From the NCBI GenBank assembly GCA_964370775.1, contig CAYJKT010000011.1, positions 1 through 64,000 on the forward strand: 64,000 nt of DNA, read 5' to 3'. The position numbers and the translations under genes are program-made. Of the stretch, positions 34,103 through 43,241 are shown piece by piece. Each line of letters begins with the position of its first letter. The first letter of the stretch is position 1. Below the pieces are notes generated by a model. The model was not told the origin of the DNA. It did no database searches and was given only the letters and a program-made list of their open reading frames with translations. This stretch comes from SIG603 sp964370775 (GTDB lineage Bacteria; Bacillota; Clostridia; Oscillospirales; Acutalibacteraceae).

Positions 34103-35422
34103 TTAACCAAATAGAACTGCGTTTACAATGCTCTCTAGGTTTTCTTGTCTTCCAGAACCTGGTAGAGCTGGTTGCCCTAGTGAAATTGCATACTCTGTTA
34201 ATTCCTCTAGGCTTGTCTCGTCTGCAACAATCTTAGCGCCTATACCGCTGTTATAGCTTGAGTATCTATCAGCGATGAACTTGTCTACTCTGCCGTCTTC
34301 AATGATCTTAGCAGCATTAATAAGACCTAGTGCAAAAGTATCCATTCCTAGAATGTAACCATAGAACATATCTTCTACAGTGTAGCTAGCACGGCGATTT
34401 TTTGAGTCAAAGTTAAATCCGCCGTTCTCCATGCCGCCAGCTTTTATAACTTCATACATACACATTGTTGCACTGTATACGTCTGATGGGAACTCGTCTG
34501 TATCCCAACCTAGAAGAAGGTCGCCTTGGTTAGCATCGATAGAACCTAACATTCCGTTCATTGCTGAAACTCTTAGTTCGTGGTTAAATGTGTGTCCAGC
34601 TAGTGTTGCGTGGTTAGCCTCTATGTTCATCTTGAAGTCTTTATCTAGTCCGTGTTGTTTTAAGAAACCGATTGCTGTAGCAGCATCGAAATCGTATTGG
34701 TGCTTCATAGGCTCCTTTGGCTTAGGCTCAATAAAGAAATCACCTGTAAAGCCGATTTTTCTTGCATATGCAACTGACATTTTCATAAGTCTTGCAATAT
34801 TGTCTTGCTCTAGTTTCATGTCTGTGTTAAGTAGAGTCTCATAACCTTCTCTACCGCCCCAGAATACATAGCCTCTACCGCCTAGCTTAACAACGATATC
34901 AAGTACTTTCTTAACTTGAGCCGCTGCAGCTGCGAATACGTCTGCTGAGTTTGAAGAACCAGCACCATTCATAAATCTTGGGTTAGAGAACATGTTAGCT
35001 GTACCCCATAGAAGTTTAATGCCTGTCTCGTCCATTTTAGCCTTAATGTAGTCAGAAATCTCGTCTAGTCTTGCGTTTGTCTCTGTGATAGAGTCGCCCT
35101 CTGGAATAATGTCTGTGTCATGGAAACAGAAATACTCAATTCCCATTTTTTGCATGAACTCAAAGCCTACATCAACTTTAGCCTTAGCGTGATCCATTGT
35201 TCCTTTTTCAGCACCGAAAGTTTTAGTAGCTGTGCCTGCGCCGAACATGTCTGCACCTTCAGCACAAAGATTGTGCCACCATGCCATAGCAAATGGTAGA
35301 TGCTCTTTCATTGTTTTGCCCATGATAACACGATTCTCATCGTAGTATTTAAAAGCAAGTGGGTTTGTTGACTTTGGTCCCTCGAATTGGATTTTTTCAA
35401 TTCCGTTAAAATAAGTACTCAT
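34103..35422 (-). CDS. xylA: Xylose isomerase
   Basis: XylA converts D-xylose to D-xylulose (and glucose to fructose) in the cytoplasm. The 439-residue length and class II N-terminal insert fit. Catalytic His and Asp are in YFCFHDTDI (about residue 100); metal and substrate residues in VFWGGREGYE (about 185), FFIEPKPKEP (about 230), MNIEANHATLAGH (about 267) and DANQGD (about 300). It lies 18 bases behind a LacI-type regulator gene. No xylulokinase or xylose transporter is next to it. Confidence 0.97.
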   Translation of the reverse strand: MSTYFNGIEKIQFEGPKSTNPLAFKYYDENRVIMGKTMKEHLPFAMAWWHNLCAEGADMFGAGTATKTFGAEKGTMDHAKAKVDVGFEFMQKMGIEYFCFHDTDIIPEGDSITETNARLDEISDYIKAKMDETGIKLLWGTANMFSNPRFMNGAGSSNSADVFAAAAAQVKKVLDIVVKLGGRGYVFWGGREGYETLLNTDMKLEQDNIARLMKMSVAYARKIGFTGDFFIEPKPKEPMKHQYDFDAATAIGFLKQHGLDKDFKMNIEANHATLAGHTFNHELRVSAMNGMLGSIDANQGDLLLGWDTDEFPSDVYSATMCMYEVIKAGGMENGGFNFDSKNRRASYTVEDMFYGYILGMDTFALGLINAAKIIEDGRVDKFIADRYSSYNSGIGAKIVADETSLEELTEYAISLGQPALPGSGRQENLESIVNAVLFG

Positions 35423-35440
35423 AATAATTCTCCTCGTATT

Positions 35441-36445
35441 TTAATTAAAATTTTGCTTTATTTTGATTTGGTTTTCTACAATAAACTCATTAGCTATCTC
35501 ATTCTTAACAAAGTAATCAAGCATAATCTGCATAACTTTTTTGCCTTGTACCCTTGCTTGTTGCGAGATTAAAACCTTTATTTTGTCTTGATTCATTAGC
35601 TCTATTGTTGTCTTGGTGTCATCAAAACAGACAACACTTATCTCCCTTTGAGTGCTGGCAATTGCTCGGCACACACCTAAAACTCCTGCTGCCACTATAA
35701 AAATTGTGTCTATACTAGCATTGTTTTTTAGCATTGTGAGTGTCTCGTTATAGGCTATCTCGTCATCGTCTTGGCTTTCACAAACATTTACTAGATTAAA
35801 TTCGCTAGAAAGTTCATCCATAAAGCCTAAAAGCCTTTGATTATGTCCAAAAAGTTTTTTAGTTCCTTGCACTACACCGATATTGGCTCCGTTAGGTTTA
35901 ATCAGTTTAACTATACCTGCCGAAATTTTTCCGCCGTTATAGTAATTTGAACCTACATAACACATTCTTTTGCAGTCTTTAATGTCGTTGTTAAGTGTGA
36001 TAACACACACATTTTTATCACAAAGCTCGTTAAGCTTTTCTGATATCATTTTGTCATCGACAGGTGTTATTATAAGTCCGCTAAGCTCGCTTGGTAAATC
36101 GTGTAAAAGTTTAAGTTGCTTTTTGGGGTCATAGCCTTTCATGGTTTTAAGCACTACTCGAATGCCGTAGTTTTTAAAATTTATTATCTCTTCATTAATT
36201 TCAGATATAATTTCTTCAAAAAACTCATTTTGTTCAGAGTTTAACACAATGCCCACAACATGATTTTTTTTAGTAACTGCCAGTGCTTTTCCAGCTAGAT
36301 TAGGTGTATACCCTAGCTTTTTAGCACATGAAAGTACTCTCTCTGTCTTATCAGGGCTTACTTTTCCTCGTTTGTTTAAAACTCTATCGACAGTGCCACG
36401 AGAAACGCCACTGATCTCGGCTATTTTCTTAATTGTTACAGACAT
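35441..36445 (-). CDS. LacI-family regulator upstream of xylA
   Basis: A 334-residue repressor. Residues 3-30 form the LacI helix-turn-helix and hinge (TIKKIAEISGVSRGTVDRVL), followed by a periplasmic-binding-protein-like sugar sensor with VGIVLNSEQNEFFEEI at residue 60. The start at 36445 follows AAAGGAGG; the frame runs on upstream without a ribosome site. It probably senses a pentose and controls itself and xylA, with which it is co-transcribed. Confidence 0.85.
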   Translation of the reverse strand: MSVTIKKIAEISGVSRGTVDRVLNKRGKVSPDKTERVLSCAKKLGYTPNLAGKALAVTKKNHVVGIVLNSEQNEFFEEIISEINEEIINFKNYGIRVVLKTMKGYDPKKQLKLLHDLPSELSGLIITPVDDKMISEKLNELCDKNVCVITLNNDIKDCKRMCYVGSNYYNGGKISAGIVKLIKPNGANIGVVQGTKKLFGHNQRLLGFMDELSSEFNLVNVCESQDDDEIAYNETLTMLKNNASIDTIFIVAAGVLGVCRAIASTQREISVVCFDDTKTTIELMNQDKIKVLISQQARVQGKKVMQIMLDYFVKNEIANEFIVENQIKIKQNFN

Positions 36446-36465
36446 TCTTGCCTCCTTTACTAGAA

Positions 36466-36512
36466 GTTTGCTCGAACACACATATTATATAACTAAATTG
36501 ATAATTAGTCAA
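36466..36512 (-). promoter_or_regulatory. Promoter and candidate operator of the lacI-xylA operon
   Basis: On the minus strand TTGACT (36507-36512), 17 bases, then TATAAT (36484-36489). Just downstream GTTCGAGCAAAC (36466-36477) is an imperfect palindrome with a central CG/GC step like LacI-family sites. Confidence 0.65.
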
Positions 36513-36583
36513 CTAGAAAATTATTAATTTTTTTAGAATTATTTAACATTAAACATTTTAACGAATTAAAAGTTATTATAAGC

Positions 36584-36612
36584 TTGTATTTTTGGAACTT
36601 ATGTGATATAAT
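36584..36612 (+). promoter_or_regulatory. Promoter of the pyruvyltransferase-flippase operon
   Basis: TTGTAT (36584-36589), 17 bases, TATAAT (36607-36612), 48 bases before the start codon. Confidence 0.7.
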
Positions 36613-36660
36613 ATATTAAAGTAAAAGATAAATTATAATTTTTTAATTTTAGGAGCTAAT

Positions 36661-37752
36661 ATGATTCTTCCTTATAGTGTTGACAAATTTGTCAAAAAAG
36701 TATTGTTTATAGGGCATGCTCAAAGAGTTGCTATGACAAAAAAATTCTTGCAAGATGTAAAAATAGCAAGAGAAGAAAAGGGTAAATGTATATTTATCTT
36801 TAATTCGCCGACTCACGGAAACTTAGGCGATCACGCTATTGCAGTGGCACAAAGGCAAATACTCGAAAAATATGTTGATAAATATCATATAGTTGAAATT
36901 ACAACTGAGTTATGCTTTGAGATTAGTGATGTTGTGAAAAGAAACATTCAAAATGATGATGTATTAATTATCAGTGGTGGTGGCTTTATAGGCACACTTT
37001 GGTGGTTAGAACAAATGTCTGTTTTGAACGCTTTAGAGTTTGGTAAAAATAACCCTTTGATAATTTTACCACAAACCGTGTTTTTCAGTAAAGATGATTA
37101 TGGTGCAAAGGCGCTAGCTAAATTTAAGACAAGAATAAATCAGTGTAACAACATACAAATTTTCTTAAGAGATGAAAAATCTTATAAATTTATGATTGAA
37201 CAAGTAGTTGAGAATAAAGAGATTTGTCATTTGAATTGTGATTTAGTAACGTTCATACAGGCGGATGTTATCAAGCAAGACAAAAAAAATGTGCTTTTCT
37301 GTTTTAGAACAGACAAAGAAAAGCTAGAGCACAAGGCGATTGATGAAATTAAGAATAGACTAATTGAACTAGGCTATGAAATAAACTATACCGACACTGT
37401 TTTAGATCGTAAAATCTACACAGTAGAAGAAAGAAATGAGTTAGTAAAAGAAAAATTTGCACAATTCTCTAAATATAATCTTGTAGTGACAGATAGACTT
37501 CATGGAATGCTTTTTGCGGTTGTGTCTAATTCACCTTGTCTTGCATTTGACAATGTAAGCCGTAAAATTTCAGGTGTATATGACGCTACTTTAAATGCAG
37601 TGCCTTATGTTGTGTGTACAGATGGAAACATTTCATTTGATGAAACGTCGCTTGATAAATTGTTAGAACTTGAAAATGTAAAATATGATAACTCTCCTTT
37701 TGCTGATAATTATAAGAAACTTATGTCAGTTTTAGACAGCGTAATAAAATAG
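36661..37752 (+). CDS. Polysaccharide pyruvyl transferase family protein
   Basis: A 363-residue enzyme of the family that adds pyruvate ketals to surface polysaccharide, also known from CsaB. Visible blocks: FNSPTHGNLGDHAIAVAQ (about 43-60), DDVLIISGGGFIGTLWWLE (about 99-117), PQTVFFSKDD (about 137) and the nucleotide-sugar region VVTDRLHGMLFAV (about 277). The enzyme is cytoplasmic. A Wzx-like flippase gene follows 20 bases later, so both probably serve one envelope glycan. Confidence 0.82.
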   Translation: MILPYSVDKFVKKVLFIGHAQRVAMTKKFLQDVKIAREEKGKCIFIFNSPTHGNLGDHAIAVAQRQILEKYVDKYHIVEITTELCFEISDVVKRNIQNDDVLIISGGGFIGTLWWLEQMSVLNALEFGKNNPLIILPQTVFFSKDDYGAKALAKFKTRINQCNNIQIFLRDEKSYKFMIEQVVENKEICHLNCDLVTFIQADVIKQDKKNVLFCFRTDKEKLEHKAIDEIKNRLIELGYEINYTDTVLDRKIYTVEERNELVKEKFAQFSKYNLVVTDRLHGMLFAVVSNSPCLAFDNVSRKISGVYDATLNAVPYVVCTDGNISFDETSLDKLLELENVKYDNSPFADNYKKLMSVLDSVIK

Positions 37753-37772
37753 TTTAAGTGGAGGACGATTAA

Positions 37773-39302
37773 TTGAAAAATGTTGAAAAATCCACACAGG
37801 CAAAAGCTGTAGCGAACATATCTTCGTCGGTTATACTTACTGTGCTTAACATTTTGGTAATGTTCTTGTCTCGTGTAGTTTTTATACACATGTTAGGCGA
37901 ATATTTCTTAGGTTTAAACGGACTTTTTTCTAACATTCTTGGAATATTGTCTTTATCAGACCTTGGAATTTCTACAGCTTTAATGTTTAGCCTTTATAAA
38001 CCATTGGCTGAAAATGACGAGGCAAAAATTTCAGCACTAATAGCCTTTTTTAAGAAGATATTTATAGGAATAGCGGTAGCGATAGTTGTAGCAGGTTTAG
38101 CGGTTCTTCCTTTTTTAGACTTGCTTATTAATATGGATGTAGAAATACCAAATACAGAGCTTTATTACATAATAGTTTTGCTGACTACTGCATCTTCATA
38201 TTTATTTGTTTATAGGTCTATATTAATTAAGGCAGACCAAAAAAGTTATGTTGTAAATAAAATTCAAATTGTCTATAATTTAGTTAATTTTATAGTTCAA
38301 GTTTCAATTCTGTATTTTTTGCAAGATTATTTTATCTATATAAGTGCTGCTTTAGTGATGAATGTTGCAAATAATATTATATTAAACGCCAAGGCTCATA
38401 AGCTTTACCCTTATTTAAAGACAACAAAAACTACACTTACAGCGGCTGAAAAAAAAGAAGTTACAAAGAATTTTGGCTCATTGTTTTTGTATAAATTCTG
38501 TGGAACTATTCAAACTAATACAGATAGCTTACTTATAACATTGTTTGTAGGAACAGTTACAGTTGGATATTATTCTAACTATTTGCTAATTCTTTCATCG
38601 CTCACAACTGTTATAAATATAGTGTTCGAGAGCATCAAGGCAACAGTTGGAAACCTAATTGTTACAGAAAAAGATAAGAGTAGTCATTTTCACTACTATA
38701 AAATACTTGATTATTTTAACTTTTGTGTTACCTCATTTATAACTGTAGCATTTGCTGTAGCACTTTCAGATTTTATTGGAATTATGTTTGGTGAAGATTA
38801 TATTTTGTCTACAACTGTTCTTGTTATTTGCATGTTTAACTTTTATAAGACCAATATACGCCAAACTATTTGGGTGTTTAGAGAGACAGCTGGTCTATTT
38901 AAAATGACTCAATATATAACTCTTACATCTGCGCTGTTTAACCTTGTTTTCTCTATAGTGTTAGGCTATTATTTTGGCTTAGCCGGAATTATACTAGGAA
39001 CTGTTCTTGCTCACTTTGTGTACGCTTGGTGGAAAGAGCCTTGTATAATATTCAAGAATTATTTTAAGGTTTCAGCCATGCATTACTTTAAAACTTATAT
39101 TCTAAGGTTTTTAATAATGTTGATAGCGTATTTTTCTACAGTGTTTCTCTGTTCGTTAATAGGGCTTGAGAATATGTATCTGGCGTTTGGCGTAAAAGTT
39201 TTAATATGTGCCGTAGTGCCTAATGTAATAGTAATATTGTTCACATTTAAAACAGCAGAGTTTAAACATTTACTAGAGGCTATAAAAAATAGAAATAAAT
39301 AA
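37773..39302 (+). CDS. Wzx/MATE-like polysaccharide flippase
   Basis: A 509-residue membrane protein with about 14 helices of the polysaccharide-export (PST/Wzx) family. It begins SSVILTVLNILVMFLSRVVF and contains FLGLNGLFSNILGILSLSD (about 45-63), a well-kept block of the family. It starts with TTG, set by GGAGGA seven bases upstream. It moves lipid-linked glycan units across the membrane; the unit is unknown. Confidence 0.85.
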   Translation: MKNVEKSTQAKAVANISSSVILTVLNILVMFLSRVVFIHMLGEYFLGLNGLFSNILGILSLSDLGISTALMFSLYKPLAENDEAKISALIAFFKKIFIGIAVAIVVAGLAVLPFLDLLINMDVEIPNTELYYIIVLLTTASSYLFVYRSILIKADQKSYVVNKIQIVYNLVNFIVQVSILYFLQDYFIYISAALVMNVANNIILNAKAHKLYPYLKTTKTTLTAAEKKEVTKNFGSLFLYKFCGTIQTNTDSLLITLFVGTVTVGYYSNYLLILSSLTTVINIVFESIKATVGNLIVTEKDKSSHFHYYKILDYFNFCVTSFITVAFAVALSDFIGIMFGEDYILSTTVLVICMFNFYKTNIRQTIWVFRETAGLFKMTQYITLTSALFNLVFSIVLGYYFGLAGIILGTVLAHFVYAWWKEPCIIFKNYFKVSAMHYFKTYILRFLIMLIAYFSTVFLCSLIGLENMYLAFGVKVLICAVVPNVIVILFTFKTAEFKHLLEAIKNRNK

Positions 39303-39308
39303 AAATGT

Positions 39309-39334
39309 AGTGGCTATCGGTTAAGATAGCCACT
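39309..39334. terminator. Bidirectional terminator after the flippase gene
   Basis: AGTGGCTATC pairs with GATAGCCACT around GGTTAA. TTGTTATT follows on the plus strand and ATTTTTATTTA on the minus strand, serving both converging genes. Confidence 0.8.
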
Positions 39335-39340
39335 TTGTTA

Positions 39341-39994
39341 TTATTTAAGTTTTTCTTTTAGTTTTTGCATGTTCTGTGCTATTGATGAAATTGTGAACTT
39401 GAACATTTCATCATCTTTGCCGCTAGGGTCGTCTAGTCCCCAGTTTTCGGCGTACTGACAGGGTACGTTAGGGCAACTTACATTGCAACCCATAAATATA
39501 ACTACATCTGGCTGTGGAATGTCGTCTACAGTCTTATTAAACTGTGTCTTTTCCATGTCAACATCGTAAATCTCTTTCATTAGCCTTACTGCATCTTGGT
39601 TAATTTGGCTCTTAATTATTGTTCCGGCTGAATAGCTGTCGAACACATCAGATGCCAAAATTTTACCTAAGGCTTCAGCTATTTGGCTTCTGCATGAGTT
39701 ATGGTTACAAACAAAGGCTACTTTAGGCTTGCCCTCACACTTTATCTCTGGCTTATAGTTTTCATAATCATAATCTAAATCTAAACTACCGTCGTCGCCA
39801 TGATAATGAATAGCTTCTACAGGACATTGTTTTTCGCAGCCATGGCAACCATGCACACAACCATTGCCATAAACAACCTTTGGTGCAGAACCATCCTCTT
39901 TAGGCTTATAAACTCCATGTTTACACATATCGTTACATGCCATACAACCTATACATTTATCATAATCTATGACAGGATACCAAGTTTGACTCAT
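39341..39994 (-). CDS. Ferredoxin-arsenate reductase fusion protein
   Basis: A 217-residue two-domain protein. Residues 1-66 form a two-cluster ferredoxin: Cys14, 17, 20 and 24 (CIGCMACNDMCKHG), then Cys46, 50, 53 and 57 (CVHGCHGCEKQCP). Residues 88-217 are an arsenate reductase of the low-molecular-weight phosphatase fold, with the P-loop CNHNSCR (Cys96 to Arg102), then GCNVSCPNVPC (Cys170, 174, 179) and GLDDPSGKDDE. ArsC enzymes normally receive electrons from thioredoxin. Having a ferredoxin on the same chain suggests a direct electron route. No arsR or arsenite pump is next to it. It follows a GGDEF gene by 11 bases. Confidence 0.88.
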   Translation of the reverse strand: MSQTWYPVIDYDKCIGCMACNDMCKHGVYKPKEDGSAPKVVYGNGCVHGCHGCEKQCPVEAIHYHGDDGSLDLDYDYENYKPEIKCEGKPKVAFVCNHNSCRSQIAEALGKILASDVFDSYSAGTIIKSQINQDAVRLMKEIYDVDMEKTQFNKTVDDIPQPDVVIFMGCNVSCPNVPCQYAENWGLDDPSGKDDEMFKFTISSIAQNMQKLKEKLK

Positions 39995-40005
39995 ATTAAT
40001 TCTCC

Positions 40006-41310
40006 TTATATTGTCGAGGATACCCTCGATTGATACCTTTGGCGTTTGAGTTCATTCTTGTTCTTATACATTTTTTTGTCTACATCATTGAAATGCTTGT
40101 TGAACTCGTCTCTGCTTTTACCTGTGAACTCTTCATAACCCCACGCTAGCGAGAAATAATATTCAGCGCCTCTATTCTCACGCTCAATTTTATTATTCAT
40201 ATTAGTAACGGCAGCTTCAATATCGACTTCTGTACAATCCTTAAGTATAGCCACAAATTCGTCGCCGCCTACCCTGTAAATTTTTCCATATTTACCAAAA
40301 CTAGACATCAATATTGAGTAAGCTTTTTTAATTACAAGGTCACCATCAATATGCCCAAATTTGTCGTTAATCATTTTAAGGTTATTCATATCAAAAATAG
40401 CACACCAGAATTTTTTTCTATCGTCATTCTCGAACAGTTCTACTAATTCATGGTGATATGCTTTTGCGTTGTATCCGCCTGTAAGTGAATCTTTAAAAGA
40501 ATATTCAAGCAACATGGTTTTAAGTTCATCTACAACTCTTGCTATGCTTCCCACTTCATCTTTAGTGAATAGATGATCAGGTATTTTTACGCTCATGTTT
40601 CCAGTTGTTGCAATTTCTGAAACCGAGGACTCAAGCTCTTCAAGATTACGGCTCATGCTCTTAGTGAAAATTCTCATCGATAGTAAAAGAAGAATAATTA
40701 CCACTATTAACACTATTACAGACATTATCAAAGACATATTTACAGCTACTTCGTTTTCGATTAAAACTTCTTCCATTATTTGTTTTTCTTGAGCTAAATA
40801 ATTGTCAACGCTGTCGAAAAAAGCGGTGGCTATAGGGGTAACAATCTGCAAGGCTTCCAATGCTAAATCATAGTCTCCGCCATCCATTTTAATATCTGCG
40901 GATAAAATCATGCTATCTTTATATTTATTTTTCTCTGTTATAATAAAGCTAAAAACTTCTTGATCTTCACCATTAAGTCTATCTAAATATTCATCCATTA
41001 AGGTGTCTAGTGTATTAAAATCCTCTATGTATTGGTCATACAAAACTTGAACCATTTCCTCGTCCTCTTGCAAAAGAATATCTCTTCCGCCAACTCTACA
41101 ACGATACATGGTTCTGATTATCTCATTTAATTGTTCTGTATTCTCTACATTTTCGGTAAATACTTTATGTGACATTTGATTTATTGTTACTACAGACCAA
41201 ATTGCACCTAGGCTGATCATTACAACGAACAAAACTATTAATATTTGTGTTGGTAAAAACTTTTTTTGTACTGGTGTATTTTGCAACCAGTCTCTATATT
41301 TATTTAACAT
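40006..41310 (-). CDS. Membrane-bound diguanylate cyclase (GGDEF)
   Basis: A 434-residue protein. Order: membrane helix (about 17-40), extracellular four-helix sensor (45-180), second helix (about 190-215), HAMP-like linker (215-265) and GGDEF domain (270-430). The active site is RVGGDEF and the entry is SFKDSLTGGYNAKAY. No RxxD inhibition site precedes GGDEF. It probably makes cyclic di-GMP. The start at 41310 is favoured because GGAG stands six bases ahead. It is upstream of the ferredoxin-ArsC gene on one strand. Confidence 0.88.
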   Translation of the reverse strand: MLNKYRDWLQNTPVQKKFLPTQILIVLFVVMISLGAIWSVVTINQMSHKVFTENVENTEQLNEIIRTMYRCRVGGRDILLQEDEEMVQVLYDQYIEDFNTLDTLMDEYLDRLNGEDQEVFSFIITEKNKYKDSMILSADIKMDGGDYDLALEALQIVTPIATAFFDSVDNYLAQEKQIMEEVLIENEVAVNMSLIMSVIVLIVVIILLLLSMRIFTKSMSRNLEELESSVSEIATTGNMSVKIPDHLFTKDEVGSIARVVDELKTMLLEYSFKDSLTGGYNAKAYHHELVELFENDDRKKFWCAIFDMNNLKMINDKFGHIDGDLVIKKAYSILMSSFGKYGKIYRVGGDEFVAILKDCTEVDIEAAVTNMNNKIERENRGAEYYFSLAWGYEEFTGKSRDEFNKHFNDVDKKMYKNKNELKRQRYQSRVSSTI

Positions 41311-41512
41311 TGAAAACTCCATTAGATTATAAATTAAGATATATAGTAATTATATCATACTCAACCTAAAAAATAAATTGTGTGTAAATACAAACATATA
41401 CATACTATACAGGTATATTTAGTATTAATTATATATTATTTTTGAAGATATATTATTTCGTATAAATTCTAAGATAAAACGCATATAAATGTTTATGAAA
41501 TGAGGTGTAGAA

Positions 41513-42211
41513 ATGATATATAATTTGTTTGAATTGTTCTCGTCGCTGATTATGTTTGTGCTTCACGTTACTGGGGCAGGGTCGTTCCCAAAGGCGTTGT
41601 CTGCTAGTGATGAGAAAAAGTACTTAGAGCTTATGAGTAAAGGAGACTTAAACGCAAGACAAAAATTAATTGAGCATAACCTAAGATTGGTAGCTCATGT
41701 AATAAAAAAATATTATACTCCAGGAAGCGAACAAGACGATTTAATATCTATTGGTACTATAGGTCTTATAAAAGCTATAGATAGCTTTAAACCCGACAAA
41801 GGAACTAGGCTTTCAAGTTATGCTTCGAGATGTGTAGAAAACGAGGTCTTAATGCACTTTAGAAGCCTTAAAAAAAGTTCGCAAGATATATCTCTTAACG
41901 AGCCAATAGACAGCGATAAAGACGGAAACGCCTTGACAATTATAGACACAATGTATCATGATGATAATATTGTAGACGACATAGATTTAAAAATTAAGTC
42001 TGCTAATCTGTACAAATTCATAGAAAAGAATTTAATTGGCAGAGAAAAGAAAATTTTAATTTTGAGATATGGCCTATATGGACAAAAACCTTTAACACAA
42101 AGAGAGGTTGCAAAACATATGAAAATTTCAAGATCTTATGTGTCAAGATTAGAAAAAAGAGCCATCGATAAGCTGAAAGTAGAATTTAATAATTTTGATA
42201 AATTTTTATAA
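41513..42211 (+). CDS. sigK: Sporulation sigma factor SigK (pro-form)
   Basis: SigK directs late gene expression in the mother cell. The 232-residue protein starts with a hydrophobic pro-sequence (residues 1-24), removed by SpoIVFB in other spore formers. The core region has QKLIEHNLRLVAHVIKKY (region 2), SIGTIGLIKAIDSFKPDKGT and SYASRCVENEVLMHFR; region 4 is TQREVAKHMKISRSYVSRLE. The gene is intact, with no skin element. CATACTAT (41401-41408) resembles a SigE -10 box, but no matching -35 box is clear. Confidence 0.95.
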   Translation: MIYNLFELFSSLIMFVLHVTGAGSFPKALSASDEKKYLELMSKGDLNARQKLIEHNLRLVAHVIKKYYTPGSEQDDLISIGTIGLIKAIDSFKPDKGTRLSSYASRCVENEVLMHFRSLKKSSQDISLNEPIDSDKDGNALTIIDTMYHDDNIVDDIDLKIKSANLYKFIEKNLIGREKKILILRYGLYGQKPLTQREVAKHMKISRSYVSRLEKRAIDKLKVEFNNFDKFL

Positions 42212-42214
42212 TAA

Positions 42215-42517
42215 TTAAAGTTCTTTTGTGAGTTCTTCAGCCTTGTTTTTAGCTTCTTTTAAGGTGGCTTCACCTTGTGTTGTTATTTTATAGTATTTAC
42301 GTGTTTTTCCGTCTACCACTTGTGTGTAAGACGAAAGAAGCCCGTATTTTTCAAGATTGTGAAAAATAGGATATAAAGTTCCAGGGCTAATGTCATAGCC
42401 GTGGTTTTTAAGTTCTTCTGTCATAAAAGCACCAAAAACAGGTGCTTTTTTTGCGTGGTGTAGAATATGTATCTGTATAAAACCTAAAAAAAGTTTTCTT
42501 AAAATTGGGTCTTGCAT
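42215..42517 (-). CDS. PadR-family regulator
   Basis: A 100-residue repressor: ILRKLFLGFIQIHILHHAKK, then GYDISPGTLYPIFHNLEKYGL (winged helix, residues 38-60) and YYKITTQGEATL. It converges on sigK with three bases between and is divergent from a FetAB-like exporter; it probably controls that exporter. Confidence 0.87.
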   Translation of the reverse strand: MQDPILRKLFLGFIQIHILHHAKKAPVFGAFMTEELKNHGYDISPGTLYPIFHNLEKYGLLSSYTQVVDGKTRKYYKITTQGEATLKEAKNKAEELTKEL

Positions 42518-42532
42518 TTTTATCCTCCGTAT

Positions 42533-42585
42533 GTTATTATATTAATAACGAAAACCGATATCTAATTTAGTTACGTATATTATAC
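42533..42585. promoter_or_regulatory. Candidate PadR operators in the divergent region
   Basis: Two perfect palindromes: GTTATTA-TAT-TAATAAC (42533-42549) and GTATA-T-TATAC (42575-42585). They lie between padR and the ABC ATPase gene. Confidence 0.45.
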
Positions 42586-42626
42586 AACAGAAAAAGTTAA
42601 AAATCAAGTGAAAGAATGGGGATTTT

Positions 42627-43241
42627 ATGATTAAGACAAAAAATTTAAAATTTATGAATTTTATTGAGTATCCCGATATATTAATAGAAAAGAATACAGT
42701 CAATTTTTTAGTAGGACCTAGCGGTTGTGGCAAAAGCACTCTTCTAAAAATTTTTAATGCCACTGCAAACCCTAGTGCAGGAAAGGTTTACTACAATGAA
42801 AAATTACTTGATGAATATGACACTATAAAACTTAGAAAAGAAATTAAACTAATATCACAGACACCATTTTTGTTTGCAGAAACTATAAAAGAGAATTTTG
42901 TAAGCTTTAATAATTATTGCGATTGTAAAATTACAGAAGAAGAGATGAAAAAGTATCTGAATATTTGTGAGGCAAATTTTGACCTTGATAAAAACTGTGA
43001 CTCGCTCTCTGGTGGTGAAAAACAAAGAGTATACATAGCAATTTGTCTTTCTATGCCATCAAATGTAATAATGCTAGATGAACCAACAAGCGCACTCGAT
43101 AAAGAGGTAGCTCAAAGAGTTCTTTCTAACATAATTGAATTTGCAAAAGAGAAAACTCTTATAATCATAAGCCACGATAAAGATATAGTAGATAAATTTG
43201 CTAAGAATATAATTTTACTTGGAGGTGACGTTAGTGGATAA
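42627..43241 (+). CDS. fetA: ABC ATPase, FetA-like
   Basis: A 204-residue ATPase with Walker A GPSGCGKST (about 30), signature LSGGEKQR (about 127), Walker B VIMLDEPTSALD (about 147) and switch His ISHD. Small size and the partner next door match FetA of the FetAB metal exporter. It overlaps the permease gene by eight bases. The symbol rests on gene pairing. Confidence 0.82.
   Translation: MIKTKNLKFMNFIEYPDILIEKNTVNFLVGPSGCGKSTLLKIFNATANPSAGKVYYNEKLLDEYDTIKLRKEIKLISQTPFLFAETIKENFVSFNNYCDCKITEEEMKKYLNICEANFDLDKNCDSLSGGEKQRVYIAICLSMPSNVIMLDEPTSALDKEVAQRVLSNIIEFAKEKTLIIISHDKDIVDKFAKNIILLGGDVSG

Noticed and set aside
36536..36553. GAATTATTTAACATTAAA, also present at 25667-25684 beside the Rex-like site
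   Set aside because: The copy at 36536 lacks the TTGTGAA half; an 18-base match in such AT-rich DNA can be chance.
39341..41310. Arsenic resistance island
   Set aside because: No ArsR, ArsB, Acr3 or ArsA genes flank the reductase; only one candidate gene is present.
41401..41417. SigE promoter of sigK (CATACTAT) with TATAC-AG-GTATA palindrome
   Set aside because: No matching -35 element at the right spacing; not strong enough to list as a promoter.
41513..42211. Possible skin-type insertion in sigK
   Set aside because: The frame is uninterrupted from pro-sequence to region 4.
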